A stretch of DNA of 5,428 bases from Thermoplasmata archaeon (GTDB taxonomy: Archaea > Thermoplasmatota > Thermoplasmata > Lutacidiplasmatales > UBA184): NCBI GenBank assembly GCA_030043405.1, contig JASHXS010000082.1:1-5428 (forward strand), given 5' to 3'. How positions within the stretch are numbered: the first letter of the stretch is position 1; each line of letters starts with the position of its first letter. The notes under the pieces are model-generated. The model was not told where the DNA came from, did no database searches, and saw only the letters and a program-made list of their open reading frames with translations. A program made the translations under genes and the position numbers. Shown piece by piece: positions 1 through 5,315 of this stretch.

Positions 1-390
1 ACCCCGGCCGGCCTCACGGCGACCAAGGTCCTGGCCGGGGAGGGGACCCGGGTCAACATGACGCTCGTGTTCAGCGCGAACCAGGCGCTGCTCGCCGCCA
101 AGGTCGGCGCCGCGTACGTGAGCCCGTTCATCGGGCGCCTCGACGACCAGGGCCAGGACGGGATGGAACTGATCCGGGACATCCTCGAGATCTACCGCCG
201 GTACGCCTTCTCCACGAAGGTGCTCGTGGCGAGCGTACGACACCCCGTGCACGTGCTCGAGGCGGCCAAGCTCGGCGCCGACATCGCCACGATGCCGTAC
301 GCCGTCATGGAGAAGCTCGCGTTGCATCCCCTGACGGACCTGGGGCTGGCCCGCTTCCTCAAGGACTGGGAGAAGGTCCCGAAGGGCTGA
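1..390 (+). CDS. tal: Transaldolase, small (TalC/MipB/FSA-like) type, C-terminal part
   Basis: The frame is open from the first base and ends at TGA 388-390, giving the last 129 residues of a protein whose start lies outside the window. Small transaldolases (about 215-220 residues) are class I Schiff-base TIM-barrel enzymes that transfer a dihydroxyacetone unit, or in the FSA subgroup act as fructose-6-phosphate aldolases, in sugar-phosphate metabolism in the cytosol. The visible part carries the family signatures in order: NMTLVFS at residues 19-25, [16 protein letters not shown] at 28-43, GRLDD at 45-49, then VASVRHP and [16 protein letters not shown], and a terminal [15 protein letters not shown]. 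The catalytic lysine should lie just before residue 1, so it cannot be checked. Sequence alone does not separate transaldolase from fructose-6-phosphate aldolase here. The next gene starts 16 bases downstream, so it is probably co-transcribed. Confidence 0.92.
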   Translation, partial: TPAGLTATKVLAGEGTRVNMTLVFSANQALLAAKVGAAYVSPFIGRLDDQGQDGMELIRDILEIYRRYAFSTKVLVASVRHPVHVLEAAKLGADIATMPYAVMEKLALHPLTDLGLARFLKDWEKVPKG

Positions 391-406
391 GGGGGCGTCG
401 AGGACG

Positions 407-691
407 ATGGCGGATCCGCCGCTCTCCGAGAAGTACCTCCGACTGACGCGGGAGGCCCTCGCTCGGGTCCGGCCGACGCCCCCGAGCCGCTCGTTCCTGG
501 CCGGCGCCAGCGAGGACTTCCTTTCCATGGCGCGGGCGTACCTGGCGGACGCCGAGCACTTCGCGGCCGGCGGGGACCTGGACCGCGCGCTCGCCGCGGC
601 GAGCTACGCCCACGGCTGGCTGGACGCCGGGGTGCGGCTGGGCCTGCTCGACGGGGGGGACGATGACCAACGGTTCACCCTCTACCGGTAG
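407..691 (+). CDS. DUF357 family archaeal protein
   Basis: This 94-residue soluble, mostly helical protein matches the archaeal DUF357 family by eye. It opens with a helix containing SEKYLRLTREAL (about 7-18), followed by a proline-rich turn. A second helix has EDFLSMARAYLADAEHF (36-52), and a third holds the family hallmark ALAAASYAHGWLDAGVRLGLL (within 61-81). The function is unknown. The helical hairpin recalls HEPN-like folds, but no HEPN RNase motif (RxxxxH) is evident. The ATG at 407 is preceded by GAGG at 400-403, a short-spaced Shine-Dalgarno-like site, which fits an operon-internal gene 16 bases after the transaldolase stop. Its last 29 bases overlap the start of the translin-like gene, so the two are probably translationally coupled and may work together. 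Family assignment is recognition from memory; any role is inference. Confidence 0.85.
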   Translation: MADPPLSEKYLRLTREALARVRPTPPSRSFLAGASEDFLSMARAYLADAEHFAAGGDLDRALAAASYAHGWLDAGVRLGLLDGGDDDQRFTLYR

Positions 692-1322
692 CGACCCGGG
701 CGGCCCGGGGGTCCCGCCCTCGGTGCTCGTCGCGATCGAGTCCCACCTGCGCGCCCGCGAACAGCGGCGCGAGGAGCTGTACCAGCGGGCACGGCGGCTC
801 CGTCGCCTCGCCCAGACCACGATGATGCACCTCCATGCCGGCGACCCGGTCGACCCCGACCTCGCGGAGATCCGTCGGGGGATGTCGGAGCTCTCGAAGT
901 GGCTGGCGCACGAAGGGCGGGGCGACGAGTCGATGGCGTCGGACGCCCTCCAGGAAGCGGTGGAGGCCACGTTGCTCGCCGCCGTGGCCCAGGGCCGGGC
1001 CTTCCCCGCTCCGTCCGACCTCGGCGTCGAACCCGAGGCGTACCTCCTCGGACTGGGCGACGTGGTTGGGGAGGTCCGGCGGCGGGTGCTGGACGCCTTG
1101 GGCCGGGACGACCTCGCGGGCGCCGAGCGGGAGATGGCCCTCATGGAGTCGTTGACCCACTCGCTCCTGCATTTCGACACGACCCGGGCGATCGTCCCGC
1201 TCAAACCGAAGCAGGACACCGCGCGCGCGCTCCTCGAGCGGACCCGGGGCGAGCTGGTCATGGCCCGCCTCCTGCTCGGACGACGGGGCCGCGCCGACGA
1301 CCCGGTTCGGGGGGCCCCGTGA
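663..1322 (+). CDS. Translin/Trax-family RNA-binding protein, possible ribonuclease
   Basis: This 219-residue all-helical protein resembles eukaryotic translin and Trax and their archaeal relatives, which form octameric barrels. The Trax subunit supplies RNase activity in C3PO. After a disordered glycine/proline-rich N-terminus (1-19), helices carry REELYQRARRLRRLAQ (36-51), LQEAVEATLLAAV (96-108), the signature YLLGLGDVVGEVRRR (127-141), FDTTRAIVPLKPKQD (171-185) and LLERTRGEL (190-198). Acidic residues E98, E101 and D172 appear to line up with catalytic acids of Trax, so nuclease activity is plausible; that alignment is from memory. The ATG at 663 follows a GGGGGGG run and lies inside the DUF357 gene. 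A GTG at 723, just after the DUF357 stop, is an alternative start that would remove 20 poorly conserved residues. The end overlaps mtnP by 4 bases (GTGA). Confidence 0.85.
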   Translation: MTNGSPSTGSDPGGPGVPPSVLVAIESHLRAREQRREELYQRARRLRRLAQTTMMHLHAGDPVDPDLAEIRRGMSELSKWLAHEGRGDESMASDALQEAVEATLLAAVAQGRAFPAPSDLGVEPEAYLLGLGDVVGEVRRRVLDALGRDDLAGAEREMALMESLTHSLLHFDTTRAIVPLKPKQDTARALLERTRGELVMARLLLGRRGRADDPVRGAP

Positions 1323-2113
1323 CCGTCGCGCGCCGGACCACGATCGGCGTCGTGGGGGGCTCGGGCATCCACCAGATCTTCGAGGGAGGCTCGACGCGAT
1401 CCCACAAAGTGGCGACCGCGTGGGGGCCCCCGTCGGGACCCATCGAGGAAGGCGAGGTGGGCGGCGTGCGGGTCCTGTTCCTGCCCCGTCATGGGCCGGG
1501 CCATACCATCCCCCCGCACCGGGTGAACTACCGGGCCAACGTCGACGCGCTCCTGTCGCTCGGGGCCCAGGCGATCGTGACGGTAAGCTCGGTGGGCTCG
1601 CTCCAGGCGGAGCTCCCGCCGGGGACGTTCGTGCTCCCGAGCCAGTTCATCGACCTCACGAAGGGCCGGCCCACGACGTTCTACGACGGCGGTCGGGTCT
1701 TCCACGTCTCCCTGGCCGACCCGTTCTGCCCGGACCTCACGCGCCGGGCCGTGGCCGCAGGTCGCGCGGCGGGGACGCCGTTCGTCGAGGGGAAGACGTA
1801 CGTATGCGTCGAGGGCCCGCGGTTCAGCACCCGCGCGGAGTCGGCCCTGTTCCGTCAGTGGGCCGACATCATCGGCATGACGCTCGTCCCCGAGGTGACC
1901 CTCGCGCGGGAGCGCGCGACCTGCTACTCGTGCCTGGCGATGGTGACCGATTTCGACGTCTGGGCCGACCGGCCGGTCGAGGCGAAGGAGATCGTCGAGA
2001 CGATGCACCGGAACGCCGATCGGATGGGGCGACTCCTGTCGCAACTGCTCCCGACCCTCGGGGACTCCCCGACGTGCGCCTGCGCGCACGCGTTGGACGA
2101 CGCCGGTCTCTAG
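1319..2113 (+). CDS. mtnP: S-methyl-5'-thioadenosine phosphorylase (CxC archaeal type)
   Basis: This 264-residue cytosolic enzyme of the PNP/MTAP family splits methylthioadenosine, a by-product of polyamine synthesis, with phosphate into adenine and 5-methylthioribose-1-phosphate. Visible motifs are VVGGSG (11-16), LPRHGPGH (55-62, phosphate site), PHRVNYRAN (66-74), VGSL (92-95), QFIDLTKGR (109-117), [11 protein letters not shown] (165-175), [14 protein letters not shown] (185-198) and VTDFDVW (209-215). D211 and D213 are the purine-contacting aspartates expected of a 6-aminopurine enzyme. The GTG start overlaps the translin stop as GTGA and places VVGGSG at the usual distance from the N-terminus; the open frame continues upstream only as a shadow of the translin gene. 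The C-terminus carries C253-A-C255, the CxC motif of thermophilic archaeal MTAP. Some activity on other purine nucleosides, as in Sulfolobus or Pyrococcus enzymes, is possible. Confidence 0.94.
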   Translation: MTVARRTTIGVVGGSGIHQIFEGGSTRSHKVATAWGPPSGPIEEGEVGGVRVLFLPRHGPGHTIPPHRVNYRANVDALLSLGAQAIVTVSSVGSLQAELPPGTFVLPSQFIDLTKGRPTTFYDGGRVFHVSLADPFCPDLTRRAVAAGRAAGTPFVEGKTYVCVEGPRFSTRAESALFRQWADIIGMTLVPEVTLARERATCYSCLAMVTDFDVWADRPVEAKEIVETMHRNADRMGRLLSQLLPTLGDSPTCACAHALDDAGL

Positions 2114-2322
2114 GCGCGGGCGCCGCGCCGGACCGTGATCGGGATGCGAGCCGCGGCGAACTCTCGCTCCGCGATCTCCACCGGGTCCACGAGCTCGGTC
2201 GGGATGTCGATGAGGATCGGGGCCCCGAGGGAGACCTGCAGCGCGCGGGCCCCCAGGATGCGAGCCCGCTCAAATCGCGTGTACTTGTCAGCGTCGGGCG
2301 CCGGAGGAGTGCGGTTCGACAC
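2110..2322 (-). CDS. rpoK: DNA-directed RNA polymerase subunit K (Rpo6)
   Basis: This is the archaeal counterpart of eukaryotic RPB6 and bacterial omega, a small subunit that helps assemble and stabilise the polymerase around its largest subunit. The conserved core is nearly complete: [17 protein letters not shown], then [18 protein letters not shown] and the terminal IPITVRR. The gene is confidently archaeal or eukaryotic in type. Two GTG starts are possible. The frame opens at GTG 2376, directly after a TAA, giving 88 residues with a low-complexity leader. GTG 2322 gives 70 residues, close to the usual family length. I prefer 2322 because the TATA-like core at 2388-2393 would place the transcript start near 2365, downstream of 2376, and because a long inverted-repeat arm (2365-2375) otherwise falls in the coding region. 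Neither start has a clear ribosome binding site. Its stop shares CTAG with the convergent mtnP stop. Confidence 0.92.
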   Translation of the reverse strand: MSNRTPPAPDADKYTRFERARILGARALQVSLGAPILIDIPTELVDPVEIAEREFAAARIPITVRRGARA

Positions 2323-2364
2323 CGGGGATTCCCGCGGCGCCGCACCGAGAGCGGCGGCCGTCAA

Positions 2365-2409
2365 GGGCCCGAGCACTTAGGGCGTCCTATTTACCCTTTG
2401 CTCGGGCCC
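2365..2409. promoter_or_regulatory. Divergent rpoK/channel control region: TATA-like core within an 11-bp inverted repeat
   Basis: A perfect 11-bp inverted repeat, GGGCCCGAGCA at 2365-2375 and TGCTCGGGCCC at 2399-2409, encloses 23 bases that hold the only A/T-rich run in this GC-rich region. On the minus strand this run reads GGTAAATAGG, a plausible TATA box for rpoK. On the plus strand it reads CTATTTACC and could serve the channel gene. An inner AGGG (2379-2382) pairs with CCCT (2394-2397). Symmetry around 2387 fits a site for a dimeric regulator acting on both directions, or a cruciform. The promoter role rests on composition and position only. Confidence 0.5.
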
Positions 2410-2442
2410 GCGGGCCGGGCGTCGCTCCCTCGACAAAACCCT

Positions 2443-2450
2443 AAGGAGGG
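2443..2450 (+). promoter_or_regulatory. Shine-Dalgarno-like AAGGAGGG far upstream of the channel start
   Basis: AAGGAGGG matches the archaeal anti-Shine-Dalgarno core but ends 18 bases before the GTG at 2469, too far for normal pairing, and no in-frame start codon lies between. It may be a poorly spaced ribosome site. Alternatively, the overlapping ACAAAACCCTAAGG is a promoter element about 30 bases before a leaderless start. Confidence 0.3.
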
Positions 2451-2468
2451 GGCCGGCTACCCCGACCC

Positions 2469-3524
2469 GTGAACTCCCCCCGCGTCGCCTACGCTTGGCT
2501 CCTGCTCCGCCGCCTGTGGAAGTTCCTGGCCGGCTACGCGGCCGTCTACGTCGGCGCCGCCGTCGGGTTCTTCTATCTGGAGAACGGGACCGTCAGTCCC
2601 CTCAACTCGTTCTACTGGGCGATGGTGACGATCTCGACCGTCGGCTACGGGGACATCACGCCCAACAACGAGTTCGCGAAGCTGTTCACGATCGGGATCA
2701 TCGCCGCCCAGATCTTCCTCGGGGCATACCTCATCTCGGTCGTGCTCGGCGTCGTCTCGGAAGAGGCGCAGCACCGGGCGCTCGGCACGCTGGGCACGAA
2801 CTTCTCCGGGCACATCGTCGTCCTCGGCTATGGCGGGGTCGGAAAGGCCGCCGTGCGCGAGCTCCTCGTCCAGGACGAGACCGTGGCGGTGGTGACCGAG
2901 GAGGCCGACCAGGTCTATTACATCCGGGCCCTCGCGCCGGAGAACAAGATCTTCGTGACCGTCGGCCCACCGGCCGACCAGGAGATCCTGAAGCGGGTCA
3001 ACATCGACGCAGCCCACGCGGTGATCGTGTGCACGCCCGACGACAGCGGGAATCTCGTGGCGGCGCTCAACGTGCGGGCCCTCTCGCCGAAGGTCCGTAT
3101 CGTCGTCTCCGTCAGCCGGACGGAGCTGAAGCAGACCCTCAAGGCGGCCGGCGTGACGTACGTGGCCTCCCCGGCCGACATGGGCGGGCGCCTCTGCGCC
3201 GACGCGGCGTTCCGGCCCGATGTGGCGAACGCCATCGAGGACATCACGGAGTCTGACTACGATGCGGACCTGACCGAGTACGTACTGTCCGACCGGACTC
3301 CCGTCTCGACGCAAACGCTCCCCGACGCCGAGGCCCTGGTACGGCGGGAGACCGGCTGCCTGGTCGTCGGGTACTCGCGCCGCGGACCCGATGGGGAGTT
3401 CCAGACCGCGCTCAATCCCCCGGCGACGTTCCAGTTCCAGCCCGGGGACGCGCTCCTGATCATCGGTTCCCTCGAGAACTTGAAGCGAATGCACAAGTGG
3501 ATGGGCGTCCGTCAGGGACGCTGA
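2469..3524 (+). CDS. Two-TM potassium channel with RCK (TrkA-N/TrkA-C) gating domain
   Basis: This 351-residue membrane protein has the MthK-like architecture of a ligand-gated K+ channel. TM1 spans about 17-37, a pore helix 46-56, the selectivity filter TVGYGD 57-62, and TM2 about 70-96. A cytoplasmic RCK domain begins at HIVVLGYGGVGKAAVREL (115-132), whose GxGxxG-type loop (G120, G122, G125) would bind a nucleotide, and runs to about 245 (MGGRL at 238-242). A TrkA-C domain follows at about 263-348. Four copies of the pore should assemble, with RCK domains in a ring. The residues aligning with the MthK calcium ligands E210 and E212 look like S214 and S216, so a different ligand may gate it (alignment from memory). 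GTG 2469 is the only start that retains TM1 near the N-terminus without crossing into upstream non-coding sequence. Divergent from rpoK and 90 bases before the antiporter gene. Confidence 0.94.
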   Translation: MNSPRVAYAWLLLRRLWKFLAGYAAVYVGAAVGFFYLENGTVSPLNSFYWAMVTISTVGYGDITPNNEFAKLFTIGIIAAQIFLGAYLISVVLGVVSEEAQHRALGTLGTNFSGHIVVLGYGGVGKAAVRELLVQDETVAVVTEEADQVYYIRALAPENKIFVTVGPPADQEILKRVNIDAAHAVIVCTPDDSGNLVAALNVRALSPKVRIVVSVSRTELKQTLKAAGVTYVASPADMGGRLCADAAFRPDVANAIEDITESDYDADLTEYVLSDRTPVSTQTLPDAEALVRRETGCLVVGYSRRGPDGEFQTALNPPATFQFQPGDALLIIGSLENLKRMHKWMGVRQGR

Positions 3525-3580
3525 GCCGACGCTCCGCTCGTCCCCCAGCCCCGGTGACGGGCCGACAAATCGAGCGAGCG

Positions 3581-3588
3581 ACTTTAGG
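3581..3588 (+). promoter_or_regulatory. TATA-like element of the antiporter gene
   Basis: ACTTTAGG is one of the few A/T-richer runs in the 90-base gap before the antiporter gene. Its centre lies about 30 bases before the ATG at 3615, and no Shine-Dalgarno sequence precedes that ATG. The geometry fits an archaeal promoter giving a leaderless or nearly leaderless transcript. GACAAATCG at 3564-3572 is a second, less well placed candidate. Confidence 0.35.
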
Positions 3589-3614
3589 CGGGCCGCCGTT
3601 GCCCGGTTACCCGC

Positions 3615-4814
3615 ATGGACCTCCTCGCCCCGATCGACTACATCGTCCTCCTCGAGATCTTCCTGTTCCTCGCGATCGCCCAACTGATCCACGGGATCGC
3701 GAACAAGGTCGGATTCCCGGAGATCGTCGCGGACCTCCTGGTCGGGATGATCATCGGGACGTATGCGCTCGGCGGCGTGATCAATGAGGTCGTGGGGATC
3801 CCGATCTTCGGTCTGCAGTCGGGATTGCTGCTGTTCGCCGACTTCTCGGTCGTCCTCCTCCTCTTCTCCGCGGGCCTGGGGGGTGGGGTCGCCTCGCTGC
3901 GCAGTGCGGGATGGCCCGCCGTCGGGGCCGCCATCGGCGGCGACCTGCTCGCCTTCGCGCTGACGGTGCTCGTCTTCTCCCGGTTCTACCCGATCGACGG
4001 GGCGCTCTTTCTCGGGGTCGCCACCGCGGCGACCAGCGCGGCCGTCACGATCTCCCTGCTCCGCAGTGAAGCCGTGGGGGACACTCCGGCGGTCCGCTTG
4101 TACGTGAACGCGTCGGCGCTGGACGATATCGTCGCCCTCATCCTGTTGTCGACGGTCGTGGCCATCCTGTCCGGCGGGACGGACCCGCTCCGACTCACGG
4201 GGAGCGTCGTGACCTCGATCATCGCGTGGGTCATCGTGTTGGTCGCCTCGGTCGTCATCATCCCTCGTCTGCTGAAGATCCGGGTCCTCGAGCGGATCGA
4301 GACCCTCCCGTTCACCTTCCTGTTCATCCTCATCGCCATCGTGCTCGCCCTCGGCTTCTCGCCGGTCATCGGGGCCTACGTCGCCGGTCTGGCGATCGCG
4401 GAGAGCGTCGTGGCCAGTCGGACTCGGGCGACGACGGAGGTCCTGGTGGGCCTATTCGGGGCGCTCTTCTTCATCGTGGTCGGCGCCGAGTTCCAGATCG
4501 GTCTGCTGCGCGACCCGACCCTGATCCTGCTCGCGCTGTTGCTCTCGGGGGTGGCGGCCCTGGGGAAGTACCTCGGGGTGTACCCCTTCGCCCGGTACCG
4601 CCTCGGACCGACCCGGGCCGCCCACGCCGTCGCGGTCGGGATGATCCCGCGGGGAGAGATCGGCCTGCTCGTCGGCACGATCGGATACGCCGCCGGCTAC
4701 CTGACCGTGACCATGCTCGGCGAAGTGGTCCTCATGTCCGTGATGACCACCCTGCTCGGGTCCCTCCTGTTTCGGAAGGTGGCCGGGAGCCTCGCCGTCC
4801 CCGCAGCGAGTTGA
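3615..4814 (+). CDS. CPA2-family Na+/H+ (cation/proton) antiporter
   Basis: This 399-residue polytopic membrane protein has about 12-13 hydrophobic segments spread over its whole length and no cytoplasmic RCK domain. It belongs to the NapA/KefB-type CPA2 exchangers, which swap monovalent cations for protons to control pH and Na+. Key features are the discontinuous-helix segment TAATSAAVTISLLR (137-150) and the ion-binding pair D170-D171 in NASALDDIVALI. FSPVIGAYVAGLAIAES (248-264), K318 in LGKYLG, and the signature GMIPRGEIGLL (342-352) follow. The DD pair rather than QD or ND, together with a lysine that seems to match K305 of NapA, points to electrogenic Na+/H+ exchange rather than glutathione-gated K+ efflux. 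Substrate choice (Na+ or K+) is not certain. The ATG at 3615 has no Shine-Dalgarno site and suits a leaderless message. The preceding K+ channel gene suggests a shared role in ion balance. Confidence 0.94.
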   Translation: MDLLAPIDYIVLLEIFLFLAIAQLIHGIANKVGFPEIVADLLVGMIIGTYALGGVINEVVGIPIFGLQSGLLLFADFSVVLLLFSAGLGGGVASLRSAGWPAVGAAIGGDLLAFALTVLVFSRFYPIDGALFLGVATAATSAAVTISLLRSEAVGDTPAVRLYVNASALDDIVALILLSTVVAILSGGTDPLRLTGSVVTSIIAWVIVLVASVVIIPRLLKIRVLERIETLPFTFLFILIAIVLALGFSPVIGAYVAGLAIAESVVASRTRATTEVLVGLFGALFFIVVGAEFQIGLLRDPTLILLALLLSGVAALGKYLGVYPFARYRLGPTRAAHAVAVGMIPRGEIGLLVGTIGYAAGYLTVTMLGEVVLMSVMTTLLGSLLFRKVAGSLAVPAAS

Positions 4815-4874
4815 CCCCGTTTCCGAGCAGACCCGAGCAGGGTTTGCGTCCGGTGCGTCAGGTCTAAGTAGCGG

Positions 4875-4902
4875 TATCGGTTAATCGATATCGGAAAACC
4901 GA
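4875..4902. promoter_or_regulatory. Palindromic promoter/operator region before the PadR gene
   Basis: The 16-base sequence at 4875-4890 (TATCGGTTAATCGATA) is an inverted repeat with one mismatched pair. It is followed by a second TATCGG (4889-4894). A wider pair TCGGTT (4877-4882) and AACCGA (4897-4902) also exists, and CGATATCG at 4886-4893 is a perfect palindrome. This is the most A/T-rich part of the 91-base gap and sits 16-31 bases before ATG 4906, where an archaeal TATA box of a leaderless gene should lie. Binding of the PadR protein here would block its own promoter; this is inference. Confidence 0.5.
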
Positions 4903-4905
4903 CTC

Positions 4906-5307
4906 ATGTGGGGAATGCGGCGCAAGCGCGGACTGCGGAACTGGGTCCTGATGATCCTTCGGCGGGCGCCCCGGAACGGCGCGGAGATCATGGACGACAT
5001 GGAGATCATGACCCAGGGCTGGTGGCGTCCCTCGCCGGGTTCCGTCTATCCCCTGCTGGAAGAGATGGTCAAGGAGGGCTCCCTGACGAAGCGGGACGAT
5101 GGACGGTACATGCTCACCGCGTCGGCGGACCCGCTCTGGGTCTGGCCGACGGCCCACGGTCGCCGCACGCCCCACGAGGTCGTACAGGAGATCTCGGGCC
5201 TCACTGCCTACCTCGAGGACCTCGTCCGCTCCCAGCCCGATAGCGTCAAGACCGTCCGGACGGAGCTCGACCCGGTCGTCGAACGCCTGCGCAAACTGGC
5301 CCCCTGA
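4906..5307 (+). CDS. PadR-family transcriptional regulator
   Basis: This 133-residue cytosolic protein has the PadR winged helix-turn-helix. The first helix includes LRNWVLMILRRAP (10-22), then NGAEIMDDMEI (24-34). The hallmark WRPSPGSVYPLLEEMVKEG (40-58) contains the recognition helix, and the wing is TKRDDGRYMLT (61-71). The remainder (about 85-131) is helical and probably forms the dimer or ligand-sensing part. PadR proteins usually repress a neighbouring transporter or stress gene and themselves, releasing DNA when a small molecule binds. Here the ABC transporter gene starts 8 bases after the stop, so regulator and pump form one unit, and palindromes lie directly upstream. The ATG at 4906 has no Shine-Dalgarno site, in keeping with a leaderless start; ATG 4915 (residue 4) is an alternative. 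The inducer is unknown. Confidence 0.92.
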   Translation: MWGMRRKRGLRNWVLMILRRAPRNGAEIMDDMEIMTQGWWRPSPGSVYPLLEEMVKEGSLTKRDDGRYMLTASADPLWVWPTAHGRRTPHEVVQEISGLTAYLEDLVRSQPDSVKTVRTELDPVVERLRKLAP

Positions 5308-5310
5308 GGA
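5306..5310 (+). promoter_or_regulatory. Shine-Dalgarno site overlapping the PadR stop codon
   Basis: GAGGA uses the last two bases of the PadR TGA stop (5305-5307) and lies five bases before ATG 5316. This well-spaced site decides the start of the ABC gene and indicates translation from the same message as PadR. Confidence 0.6.
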
Positions 5311-5315
5311 AACCT

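Noticed and set aside
899..1318. Upstream extension of the mtnP frame inside the translin gene
   Set aside because: The translation is low-complexity G/R/P, while MTA phosphorylases begin close to the VVGGSG motif, so GTG 1319 is the start.
359..2089. Open minus-strand frame of 576 codons opposite the DUF357, translin and mtnP genes
   Set aside because: Its translation is arginine/proline-rich with no recognisable domain, and the plus strand carries well-conserved proteins over the same region. High GC explains the lack of stops.
2405..2416. 12-bp GC palindrome GGCCCGCGGGCC before the channel gene
   Set aside because: Self-complementary GC runs are expected at this composition, and it overlaps the more convincing 11-bp inverted repeat.
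1420..2472. Plus-strand frame of 350 codons across mtnP and rpoK
   Set aside because: No motif, very arginine/glycine-rich, out of frame with mtnP and antisense to rpoK.
3505..3521. Hairpin GCGTCC/GGACGC at the end of the channel gene as a terminator
   Set aside because: It lies inside the last codons, the stem is only 6 bp, and no T-run follows. Archaeal termination usually relies on T-runs.
2457..3692. Open minus-strand frame of 411 codons opposite the K+ channel gene
   Set aside because: It is a composition shadow rich in D, R and G, antisense to a clear TVGYGD/RCK protein.
4823..4840. Direct repeat CCGAGCAG (4823-4830 and 4833-4840) after the antiporter gene
   Set aside because: It is short with only two copies and fits no known site; probably chance.
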